A DNA stretch of 64,000 nucleotides from assembly GCF_019578655.1 (NCBI RefSeq), contig NC_063259.1, positions 7,676,001 through 7,740,000 of the forward strand. The letters are read 5' to 3'. Under the pieces are notes generated by a model. It was not told where the DNA came from, did not search any database, and saw nothing but the letters and a program-made list of their open reading frames with translations. Below are positions 53,124-64,000 of the stretch, piece after piece. Every line of letters starts with the position of its first letter. The stretch's first letter is position 1. The stretch comes from Ricinus communis (taxonomy: Eukaryota > Streptophyta > Magnoliopsida > Malpighiales > Euphorbiaceae). A program made the translations under genes and the position numbers.

Positions 53124-54260
53124 TGATGCGTTAGCCTCTTGAAAGGCTTGCTTGAATCGGATCTAGATAGGACGTGTGCCGAAGCTTCCCTTGTTAACGC
53201 CTAAGGCAGCCTTGAAAAGTGGGAAAGGAAGTCACGTTCTCGGCCTTGGAAAGGAGGCAGCAAAATTCCTCAATTTTTTGGTGATGAATATCAAACTCAA
53301 TTAAAGACAAAAAAAGCAAGAGCGTCGGTAGATGTGAGGCCTACGGCTTCCACTAAATTAAGAATGAAAATGGGAACAGCCCCTCTAATTCTCAATTCAA
53401 AAATTAAAGAATGTTGCCGTAGAAGAAGTGGACACAATCCCACTTAATTAGCCAAGGACGTTGGTAGATGTGAGGCCTACGGCCTCCACTAAATTAACGA
53501 TGAAAATGGGGACAGCCCCACTAACTCACAATTCAGAAATTGAAGATTGTTGTCGTAGATGAAGTGGACACAATCCCACTTAATTTGTAGATGATAGTGG
53601 ACTTTCATAAATAGGAAGAAGATGTACCAAAGATGACATCGGAAGAAAGGTGATCAAATTCCATTAATTTGATAACCCGATCCCCATTTTTGTTTTCAAT
53701 TCGGCAATTTAAAGATCAATCACTTTGTAAAGGGAAATGGGACAAAAGAAATTAATGATGATGGATATAAACTCCAAACAAGCATGAAGATTAAAGGAAT
53801 AAAATTGTTTGGTATTAGGATCAGCACAAATGAGGAATAAAGTGAGGCGGCGTTGAAGACAAGGGAGGAGTCCAAAACTGTCTCAAATCCCTTGTTTTTA
53901 AATTCAACGTGTGTTCCAACAAAACTAATATCATATGGCAACCTAAACCTAGATTTCTAATAAAGGGAAACAAGGTAAATAAATACAAGCAAATAAAAAT
54001 AAAAATAAATAGCAATATAAACCCAAAGATGAAACTTTAAGTTTTAGGAAGTCTCTTCACGCCAAGTAGACGATGATAAAATCTTGAAGGTGGGTGTGGA
54101 AATTGAGGATGCTCCATTCCCTGCAAAGGCCTTAGCAATAATGCTCGAAGTGGCTTGAGCAATAGCTTTGGCTCGAGCAATCGTGATAGGTCTGTTTGAG
54201 CGAACGCTCAACATGTCTTCCTGTTGAGCCTCTGTCAATGTCAATGGTGGAACTCCATCA
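53124..54260 (-). repeat. 5' LTR of the CRM-like element (1,137 bp)
   Basis: On - it runs from TGATGGAGTTCC at 54260 to CGCATCA at 53124 and aligns along its length with 45715-46847. It has a 21-bp segment near 53164-53186 that the 3' LTR lacks and the same 136-bp internal duplication. It meets the satellite cleanly at 54260/54261. Confidence 0.93.
54044..54260 (-). pseudogene. Duplicate of the pol C-terminal end inside the 5' LTR
   Basis: Because the 3' end of pol lies within the LTR, the 5' LTR carries a second, unlinked copy of ~71 codons: TLTEAQQEDMLSVRSN, then PITIARAKAIAQATSS, then TWREETS and stop. It differs from the 3' LTR version at about eight residues, including RAR to IAR in the core motif. 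It has no pol upstream; the open frame only runs back into satellite. Confidence 0.85.
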
Positions 54261-57200
54261 AGGGGTATATCTTTCAAAACTAGAAAATAACCCTAAAAAT
54301 GTGGAAAATTTGTTAATATTGGAAAACAATCCCGTAAGAGGGGTATAATTGTCAATATTTGAAAACAACCACATAAGAGGGGTGTATCTTTCAAAATGAG
54401 AAAACAACCCTAAAAAAGTGATATATTTTTTAATACGAGAAAACAACCCCGTAAGAGGTGTATATTTTTCAAAATTACAAAACAACCTCCGTAAGAGGGG
54501 TATATTTATAAATATTAGAAAACAACCCCGTAAGAGGGGTATAAATTTCAAAATTAGAAAACAACCCCAAAAAAGTGGTATATTTGTCAATATTAGAAAA
54601 CAACCCCGTAAGAGGGGTATATTTGTCAATATTAGAAAACAACCCCGTAAGAACGGTATATCTTTCAAAATGAGAAAACAACCTCAAAAAAGTGGTATAT
54701 TTTTTAATATGAGAAAATAACCCCGTAAGAGATGTATATTTGTCAAAATTAAAAAACAACCCCAAATATTAGAATACAACCCCGTAAGAGGGGTATATCT
54801 TTCAAAATTAGAAAACAACCCTAAAAAAGTAGTATATTTTTCAATATTAGAAAACAACCCCGTAAGAGGGGCGTATCTTTCAAAATCATAAAACAACCCC
54901 AAAAAAGTGGTATATTTTTTAATATGGGAAAACAACCCCGTGAGAGGAGTATATTTGTCTATATGAGAAAACAATCTCATAAAAGTGGTATATTTTTTAA
55001 TATGAGAAAATAACCCCGTAAGAGGGGTATATCTTTTAATATGAGAAAACAACCCCGTAAGAATTGTATATTTGTCAATAGGGGAAAACAATCCCGTAAG
55101 AGGGCTATATTTGTCAACATTAGAGAACAACCCCATAAGAGGGATATATTTATAAATATTTGAAAAGAACCCCGTAAGAGGGGTATATCTTTCAAAATGA
55201 GAAAACAACCCAAAAAAAGGTATATTTTTTAATTTGAGAAAACAACCCCGTAAGAGGAGTATATTTGTCAATATTAGAAAACAATTCCGTAAGAGGGGTA
55301 TATTTGTAAATATTAGAAGAAAAACACCGTAAGAGGGCTATATCTTTCAAAATGAAAAAACAACCCAAAAAAAGTGGTATATTTTTTAATATGAGAAGAC
55401 AACCTCGTAAGAGGGGTATATTTGTGAAAATGAGAAAACAACCCCAAAAATGTGGTATATTTTTTAAAATGAGAAAACGACCCCGTAAGAGGAGTATATT
55501 TGTCTATATTAGAAAACAATCCCGAAAGAGGGGTATATTTGTAAATATTAGAAAACAAACCCGTAATAGGGGTATATTTGTCAATATTAGAAAACAACCC
55601 TGTAACAGGGGTATATCTTTCAAAAAGAGAAAACAACACTGAAAATATGGTGTATTTTTTAATATGAGAAAACAACCCCGTAAGTGGGGTTATTTGTCAA
55701 TATTAGAAAATAACCCCGCAAGAGGGGTATATCTTTCAAAATGAGAAACCAACCCAAAAAAAGTGGTATATTTTTTAATATGAGAAAACAACCCCGTAAG
55801 AGGGGTATATTTTTGAAAATGAGAAAACAACACCAAAAAAGTGGTCTATTTTTTAATATGAGAAAACGACCACGTAAGAGGGGTATATTTCTCTATATTA
55901 GAAAACAACCCCGTAAAAGGGGTATATTTGTAAATATTAGAAAACAACTCAGTAAAAGGGGTATATTTGTAAATATTAGAAAACAACCCCTTAAGAGTGG
56001 TATATTTGTCAATATTAGAAAACAACCCCCTAAGCGGGGTAGATCATTCAAAATGAGAAAACAACCCCAAAAAAGTGATGTATTTTTTAATATGGAAAAA
56101 TAACCCCATGAGAGGGGTACATTTGTCTATATTAGAAAGCAACCCCGTAAAAGTGATATATTTTTTAATATTAGAAAACAACCCCGTAAGAGGGGTTTAT
56201 CTTTCAATATGAGAAAACAACCCCGTAAGAATTGTATATTTGTCAATAGGAGAAAACAACCCCGTAAGAGGGGTATATTTGTCATTATTAGAGAACAACC
56301 CTGTAAGAGGGGTATATCTTTCAAAATGAGAAAATAACCCCAAAAAAGTTATATTTTTTAATATGAGAAAACAACTCCGTAAGTGGGCTATATTAGAAAC
56401 AACCCCATAAAATGTCGTATATCTTTCAAAATGAGAAAATAACCCTAAAAAAGTGATATATTTGTCAATATGAGAGTACAACCCCGTCAGAGGGTTATAA
56501 TTGTCAATATGAGAAAACAACCCCGTAAAAGGGGTATATTTGTCAATAGTAGAAAATAACCCTGTAAGAGGAGTATATTTGTCAATATTAGAAAACAACC
56601 CCGTAAGAGGGGTATATATTTCAAAATGAGAAAACAACCCTAAAAATGTGGTATACATTTTAATATGAGAAAATAACCCCTTAAGAGGGGTATATATGTC
56701 AAGAATAGAAAACAACCTCGTAAGAGGAGTGTATTTGTCAATATTTGAAAATAACCCCGTAAGAGGACCATATATTTCAAAATGAGAAAACAACCCCAAA
56801 AAAGTGGTATATTTTTTAATATGAGAAAACAACCCCGTAAGAGCAGTATAACTTGTAAATATTAGAAAACAACCCCGTAAAAGGGGTATATTTATAAATA
56901 TTTGAAAACAACCCCTTAAGAGTGGTATATTTGTCAATATTAGAAAACAACCCCGTAAGAGTGGTATATCTTTAAAAATGAGAAAACAACCCCAAAAAAG
57001 CAGTGTATTTTTTAATATGAGAAAATAACCCCGTAAGAGGAGTACATTTGTCAATATGAGAAAATAACCCCGTAAGAAGGGTATATTTGTCAATAGGACA
57101 AAATAACCCCGTAAGAGAGGTATATTTGTCAACATTAGAAAACAACCTCGTAAGAGGGGTATATTTGTCAATATTTGAAAAAATCTCGTAAGAGGAGTAT

Positions 57201-57394
57201 ATCTTTCAAAATGAGAAAACAACCATAAAAAAGTGTTATATTTTTTCATATGAGAAAACAACCCTGTAAGAGGGGTATATTTGTCAATATGAGAAAACAA
57301 CCCCGTAAGAAGGGTATATTTGTCAATAGGACACAAACAACCCCGTAAGAGAGGTATATTTGTCAACATTAGAAAACAACCCCGTAAGAGGGGT
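54261..57394. repeat. 39-bp satellite, type 2 (right of the CRM-like element)
   Basis: Starts with AGGGGTATATCTTTC, completing the monomer cut at 45714, and continues the C-(A)n-B arrangement. Modules tagged by GAATTGTATATTTGTCAATA (55064, 56231) and by the truncated CCCAAATATTAGAATAC monomer (54761) are shared with the block left of the insertion. No gene is present. The end is inside a hybrid monomer at about 57390. Confidence 0.93.
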
Positions 57395-57409
57395 AAATTT
57401 TTTAATATG

Positions 57410-59813
57410 AGGAAACAACCTCGTAAGAGGGGTATATTTATAAATATTAGAAAACAAGCCCGTAATACGGCGATATTTATTAATTAAAGAAAATAACCCC
57501 GTAATTTTAGTATATTTGTGAGTATGAAGAAAGAACCCTTTAAATGGGTTAATTTTAGAATATGAGAAAACAACCCCGTCAAATAAGTATATTTATCGAT
57601 ATAAGAAAATAACCCCGTAAAATATGTATATTTATGAATTTGAAAAAATAACCCCATAATAGCGCTAATAATTTAATACGAGAAAACGACCCTTAAAATT
57701 GATATATTTATCAATATAAGAAAATAATCCTGTAAAATGTGTATATTTCGAATCTGAGAAAATAATCCCATAAAAGTAGTGTAATTGCGAGTCTGAGAAA
57801 ACAAGCTCGTAGAAGGTATAAATATTGTAATATGAGAAAACAACCCTATAATACGGACATATTTATGAATCAGAGAAAATGACCCCGTAATTTTGGTGTA
57901 TTTGTGAGTATGAGATAACAACTCCTTAAATGGGTTAATTTTATAATATGAGAAAACAACCCCGTAAACGGGGTATATTTGTCGATATAAGAAAATTACC
58001 CCGTAAAACTTGTAAATTTATGAATTTGAGAAAACAACCCCGTAATAATGCTATTAATTTAATGTTAGAAAACGACCCCGTAAAAGTGGTATATTTATCA
58101 ATATAAGCAAATAATCCCATAAAATGTGTATATTTATGAATCTAAGAAAACAACCTCGTAAAATTAGTATAATTGCGAGTTTGAGAAAATAGCCTCGTAG
58201 AAGGGTAAATTTTTAATATGAGAAAGAACCCGTAATACGAGGATATTTATCAATATGAGCAAATAACCCGTAATTTTGGTATATTTGTGAGTATGAGAAA
58301 ACAATCCCTTAAATGGGTTAATTTTATAATATGAGAAAACAAACCCGTAAAAGGGCTATATTTGTCGATATAAGAAAATTACCCCGTAAAACTTGTAAAT
58401 TTATGAATTTGAGAAAACAACCCCGTAATAATGCTATTAATTTAATGTTAGAAAACGACCCCGTAAAAGTGGTATATTTATCAATATAAGCAAATAATCC
58501 CATAAAATGTGTATATTTATGAATCTAAGAAAACAACCTCGTAAAATTAGTATAATTGCGAGTTTGAGAAAATAGCCTCGTAGAAGGGGTAAATTTTTTA
58601 ATATGAGAAAAGAACCCCGTAATACGAGGATATTTATCAATATGAGCAAATAACCCCGTAATTTTGGTATATTTGTGAGTATGAGAAAACAATCCCTTAA
58701 ATGGGTTAATTTTATAATATGAGAAAACAAACCCGTAAAAGGGCTATATTTGTCGATATAAGAAAATAACTTCGTAAAACATGTATATTTATAAATTTGA
58801 GAAAACAACCCCATAATAGCACTAATAATTTAATATGAGAAAACGATACTGTAAAAGTGGTATATTTAGCAATAGAAGAAAACAACCCTGTAAAACGCGT
58901 ATATTTATGAATCTGGGAAAACAACCCTGTAAAAGTATTCTAATTGCGAGTTTGAGAAAACAGCCTCGTAGGAGGGGTAAATTTTTTAATATGAGAAAAC
59001 AACCCCGTAAGAGGGTTATATTTATAAATATTAGAAAACAAGCCCGTAATACGGGGATATTTATCAATCGGAGAAAATAACCCCGTAATTTTGGTATATT
59101 TGTGAGTACGTAAAAATAACCCCTTAACGGGTTAATTTTAGAATGTGAGAAAACAACTCGTAAAAGGGGTATATTTGTCGATATAAGAAAATAACCCCGT
59201 AAAATGTGTATATTTATGAATTTGACAAGACAACCCCATAATAGCACTAATAATTTAATATGAGAAAACGATACCATAAAAGTGGTATATTTATCAATAG
59301 AAGAAAACAACCCTGTAAAATGCGTATATTTATGAATTTGAGAAAACAACCCTGTAAAAGTAGTCTAATTGCGAGTCTGAGAAAACAACCTCGTAGGAGG
59401 GGTAAATTTTTTAATATGAGAAAACAACCCCGTAAGAGGGTTATATTTATAAATATTAGGAAACAAGCCCGTAATACGGGGATATTTATCAATCGGAGAA
59501 AATAACCCTGTAATTTTGGTATATTTGTGAGTACGTAAAAATAACCCCTTAACGTGTTAATTTTAGAATGTGAGAAAATAACTCGTAAAGGGGTATATTT
59601 GTCAATATAAGAAAATAATCCTGTAAAACGTGTATATTTATAAATTTGACAAGACAACCCCATAATAGCACTAATAATATAATATGAGAAAACTACACCG
59701 TAAAAGTGGTATATTTATCAATAAAGAAAACAACCCTGTAAAACATGTATATTTATGAATCTGAGAAAACAACCCTGTAAAAGTAGTCTAATTGCGAGTC
59801 TGAGAAAACAGCC
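57410..59813. repeat. Satellite block duplicated from 4.4-6.0 kb (right copy)
   Basis: Shares the private variants listed for 4421-5998 in the same order, beginning right at the type 2/type 1 junction. It contains one extra ~385-bp cycle (58048 to 58431) and a further ~425-bp cycle with the GAGTACGTAAAAATAACC marker (59104 and 59530), so local amplification followed the block duplication or preceded loss in the left copy. Confidence 0.75.
57955..58720. repeat. Two nearly identical 383-bp higher-order units
   Basis: GAAAATTACCCCGTAAAACTTG, the ATGCTATTAATTTAATGTT subunit and CAATATGAGCAAATAACC each recur 383 bp apart with very few differences. Neighbouring cycles are much more diverged, so this is one of the youngest duplications in the array. 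Confidence 0.8.
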
Positions 59814-62800
59814 TCATAGAAGAGGTAAATTTTTTAATAAGAGAAACAATCCCGTAATACTGGGATATTTGTCAATTAGAGAAAATAACCCCGTAATTTC
59901 GGTATATTTGTGAGTATAAGAAAACAACTCTTTAAATGTGTTAAATTTATAATATGAGAAAACAACCCCGTCAAATGGGTATATTTGTCGATATAAGAAA
60001 ATAACCCCGTAAAACGTGTATGTTTAGAAATTCGACAGAACAACCCCATGATAATGCTAATAATTAAATATGATGAAACGACCTCGTAAAAGTGGTATAT
60101 TTATCAATATAGGAAAATAACTCCATAAAAAGTGTATATTTATGAATATGAGAAAACAACCTCATAAAAGTAGTGTATCGCGAGTCCGAGGAAACAGCCT
60201 TGTAGAAGGGGTAAATTTTTTAATATTAGAAAACAATCCAATAAGAGAGGTTTATTTATAAATATTAGAAAATAATCCGATAATCCAGGAATATTTATCA
60301 GTCGGAGAAAATAACCACCTAATTTTAGTATATTTGTGAGTATGAGAAAAGAACCCATTAAATGGGTTAATTTTAGACTATGTGAAAACAACCTCGTAAA
60401 GGGGTATATTTGTCGATATAAGAAAATAACCCCGTAAAATGTGTACATTTATAAATTTGACAACATAATACAAGTATATTTATATGAGAAAACGACCCCG
60501 TAATAGTGCTAATAATTTAATATGAGAAAACGACCCCGTAAAAGTCGTATATTTATCAATATAAGAAAATAACAACATAATACAAGTATATGTATGAATT
60601 TGAGAAAACAACCCCGTAAAAGTAGTGTCATTGCGACTTTGAGAAAACAGCCTCGTAGAAGGGGTAAATATTTTAATATGAGAAAACAATCCCGTAAGAG
60701 GGATATATTTGTAAATATTAGAAAACAACACTGTAATACAGGGATATTTATCGATTAGAGAATATAACCCGTAATTTTGGTATATTGGTGAGTATGAGAA
60801 AACAACCCCTTAAATGGATTAATTTAATACTATAAGAGAATAACCCCATAAAAGGGGTATATTTGTAGATATAAGAAAATAACCTCGTAAAATGTTTATA
60901 TTTATGAATCTGAGAAAGCAACCCCATAAAAGTAGTGTAATTGCGAGTCTAAGAAGATAACTTCGTAGAAAGGGTAAATTTTTTAATATGAGAAAACAAC
61001 TCCGTAAGAGGGGTATATTTATAAATATTAGAAAATAAACCCGTAAAATGTGTATATTCATAAATTTTAGAAAACAACCCCATAATAGTTCTAAAAATTT
61101 AATATGAGAAAACGACCCCGTAAAAGTGGTATATTTATCAATATAAGAAAAACACCGTAAAGTGTGTATATTTATGAATCTGAGAAAACAACCCCGTAAA
61201 AATAGTGTAATTCCGAGTTTGAGAAAACAACCTCGTCGGAGGGGTAAATTTTTTAATATGAGAAAATAACCCCGTAAGAGGAGTATCTTTATAAATATTA
61301 GAAAATAAGCCCGTAATACATGGATATTTATCAATCAAAAAACTAAACCCGTAATTTTGGTATATTTGTGAGTATTAAATGGGTTCGTTTTATAATATGC
61401 GAAAACAACCCCGTAAAACGGGTATTTGTCGATATAAGAAAATAATTCCATAAAATGTGTATATTTATGAATTTGACAAAGCAACCCCATAATAGTGCTA
61501 ATAATTTAATATGAAAAACGACCCTGTAAAAGTGGTATATTTATCAATATAAGAAAACAACCTCATAAAATGTGCATATTTATGAATCTGAGAAAACAAC
61601 TCTGTAAAAGTAGTGTAATTGCTAGTCTGAAAAAATAGCCTCGTAGAAGGGGTTACTTTTTTTAATATGAGAAAACAATCTCGTAGTACGGAGATATTTA
61701 TCAATCGGAGTAAATAGCCCCGTAATTTTGGTATATTTGTGAGTATGAGAAAACAACTCTTTAAATGGGTTAATTTTATAATATGAGAAAATAACCCTAT
61801 AAAATGTGTATATTTGTCGATATAAGAAAATAACCCCGTAAAATGTGTATATTTATGAATTTTAGAAAATCCCATAATAGTGCTAATAATTTAATATGAG
61901 AAAACGACCCCGTAAAAGTGGTCTATTTATCAATGTAAGAAAATTACTACATAAAACGTGTATCTTTATGAATCTGAGAAAAGAACTACGTAAAAGTAGT
62001 GTAATCGCAAGTATGAGAAAACAACCTCGTAGAAAGAGTAAATTTTTTAATATGAGAAAACAACCTCGTAAGAGGGGTATATTTATAAATATTAGAAAAT
62101 AACTTCATAATACGAGGATATTTATCAATCGGAAAAAATAATCCCGTAACTTTGGTATATTTGTAAGGATGGGAAAACAACCCCTTAAATGGGTTAATTT
62201 TAGAGTTTAGGAAAACAACCCCGTAAAAGGAGTGTATTTGTCGATATAATAAAATAACCCCGTAAAATGTGTATATTTATGAATTTGACAAAACAAACCC
62301 ATAAGAGTGCTAACAATTTAATATGAGAAGACGACCCCATAAAAATGGTATATTTATCAAGATAAGAAAATAACTACGTGGAACGTGTAAATTTATGAAT
62401 CTGAGAAAACAACCACGGAAAATTAGTATAATCACGAGTATTAGAAAACAGCCTCATAGAAAGGGTAAATTTTTTACTATAAGAAAACAACCCCATAACA
62501 GGGGTATATTTATAAATTTCAAAAGATAACCCCGTAATATGGTGATATTTATCAATCGAAGAAAAATAACCCTGTAATTTTAGGGATATTAGTGACTATG
62601 AGAAAATAACCCCTTAAATAGGTTAACTTTAGAATATGATAAAACAACCCCGTAAAAGGGGTATATTTGTTCATATAAGAAAATAACCCCGTAAAACATG
62701 TATATTTATAAATTTGACAAAACAACCCCATAATTGTGCTAATAATTTAATATGAGAAAACGACCCCATAAAAGTGGTATATTTATCAATATAAGAAAAT

Positions 62801-64000
62801 ATCCCCATAAAACATGTATATTTTTATGAATATGAGAAAACAACCCCATAAAAGGTAAACATGTGTAATTGCGAGTATGAGAAAATAGCCTCGTAGAAGA
62901 GGTAAATTTTTTAATATGAGAAAACAACCCAGTAACAGGGGTACATTTATAAATATTAGAAAATAACCCTGTAATACGGGAAATTTATCAATCGGAGAAC
63001 ATAACCCCGAATTTTGATAAATTTTGAGTATGAAAAAACAACCCCTTTAATGGGTTAAATTTAAAATATGAGAAAACAACCCCGTAAGAGGGTTATATTT
63101 TTAAATATTAGAAAACAACCCCGTGATATAGGGATATTTATCAATCAGAGAAAATAACCACGTAGTTTTGGAGATATTAGTGAGTATTAGAAAACAACAC
63201 CTTAAATAGGTTAAATTTAGAATATGAGAAAACAACCCCGTAATAGGGATATATTTGTCGATATAAGAAAATAACCCTATAAAACGTGTATATTTATGAA
63301 TTTGACAAAACAACCCCATAATAGTGCTAATAATTTAATATGAGAAAATGACCCCTAGAAGTGGTATATTTATCAATATAAGAAAATAATCCCGTAAAAC
63401 GGGTATATTTACGAATATATGAAACAATCCCGCAAAAATAGTGTAATTGCGAATCTGAGAAAACATCCTCGTAGAAGGGGTAAATTTTTTAATATGGGAA
63501 ACAACCCCATAAGCGGGGTATATTTATAAATATTAGAAAATAACCTTGTAATACGGGGATATTTATTAATCGGAGAGAATAACCACGTAATTTTGGTATA
63601 TTTGTGAGTATGAAAAAATAACCCCTTAAATGGATTAATTTTAGAATATGAGAAAGCAATCCCGTAAGAGGGATATATTTGTAAATTTTAAAAATAACCC
63701 CGTAGTACGGGGATATTTATCAAACGGAGAAAATAACCCCGGAGTTTTGGAGATATTAGTGAGTATTAAAAAACAACCGCTCCAATTGGTTAATTTTAGA
63801 ATATGAGAAAATAACCCCGTAAAAGGGGTATATTTGTCGATATAAGGAAATAAACCCTAAAATATGTAAATCTATGAATTCTAGAAAACAACCCCATAAT
63901 AGTGCTAATAATTTAATATGAGAAAATGACCCCGTAAAAGTGGTATATTTATCAATATAAGAAAATAACTCCGTAAAACGTGTATATTTATGAATATGAG

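Larger units (their letters stand above)
45715..54260 (-). mobile_element. Complete CRM-like Ty3/gypsy chromovirus, degenerate coding
   Basis: 8,546 bp on -, with 5' LTR 53124-54260, primer site, leader with 89-bp repeats, gag, protease, RT/RNase H, integrase, polypurine tract and 3' LTR 45715-46847. LTRs begin TGATG and end CGCATCA. The integrase end (GDGPFKVLEAYGPNAYKLEL, then FNIANLSPY, then PITRARAKAI) lacks a classic chromodomain and matches the CRM type of plant centromeric retrotransposons. As described for CRM elements, the end of the polyprotein is encoded inside the 3' LTR. By eye the two LTRs differ by about 15 substitutions over their first ~450 bp plus a 21-bp indel, so the insertion is not recent. 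Several in-frame stops and a frameshift make it non-autonomous. Confidence 0.92.
57395..64000. repeat. 39-bp satellite, type 1 (right end)
   Basis: Begins in a hybrid monomer, kind A body with subunit-11 tail (TAAATTTTTTAATATG), then subunit 1 onward in type 1 order. The spacing of the GTGCTAAT-type subunit varies: 386, 383, 388, 425, 424, 386, 452, 582, 407, 385, 427, 429, 588 and 578 bp. The ~580-bp cycles contain extra subunits 1 to 4. The array runs off the window. No gene is present. Confidence 0.95.

Noticed and set aside
53124..54260. Tandem CRM elements sharing one LTR (pol end next to the 5' LTR)
   Set aside because: At first the pol end beyond 54044 looked like a second element. 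The polypurine tract at 46848 and the TGATG start show the pol end is part of the LTR itself, and the target duplication falls exactly at 54261.

Overview
The window looks like plant heterochromatin, most likely (peri)centromeric. About 43.9 kb of the 64 kb is one AT-rich satellite family with a ~39-bp monomer. The rest is three LTR-retrotransposon insertions (about 20.0 kb) and one ~0.1-kb foreign insert. I see no host gene, tRNA, rRNA or CRISPR array. The plant assignment rests on the retroelements, which look like Ty3/gypsy chromoviruses of the Tekay and CRM kinds. I cannot name the species. All statements come from reading the sequence; no search was run.

The satellite has two architectures. 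Type 1 (1-6912, 15421-16810, 19784-31039, 57395-64000) is a higher-order repeat of 11 distinguishable ~39-bp subunits, about 427 bp per cycle, with common ~386-bp (10-subunit) and some ~580-bp (15-subunit) variants. Type 2 (31040-45714, 54261-57394) uses three main monomer kinds in the pattern C-(A)n-B with variable n. The type 2 to type 1 change near 57.39 kb falls inside one hybrid monomer. Block duplications occur at many scales: 333 bp, 383 bp, 1,886 bp, ~3.73 kb, and a pair of blocks ~53 kb apart.

The insertions are as follows. (1) 6913-15420 is a Tekay-like element split into two halves. The 5' half (LTR, gag, protease, RT) lies on +. The 3' half (RNase H, integrase, chromodomain, 3' LTR) lies on -. 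They are joined with the exact LTR terminus abutting pol at 12159/12160. (2) 16811-19783 is a 2,973-bp solo LTR (TG...CA) with a perfect 5-bp target duplication GGAAA. (3) 45715-54260 is a structurally complete CRM-like element on -, with two ~1.13-kb LTRs, primer site, polypurine tract and a near-perfect 5-bp duplication. Its polyprotein has several stops, and its C-terminal end is encoded inside the 3' LTR.

No genes act together here. The relationship is between satellite and retroelements: all three insertions interrupt monomers, and for the solo LTR and the CRM element the empty site can be read back as an intact monomer. A CRM-type element inside the array is the main reason to consider this satellite centromeric. 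The many ORFs across the satellite are a by-product of a 39-bp (13-codon) period with few stops and are not annotated as genes.
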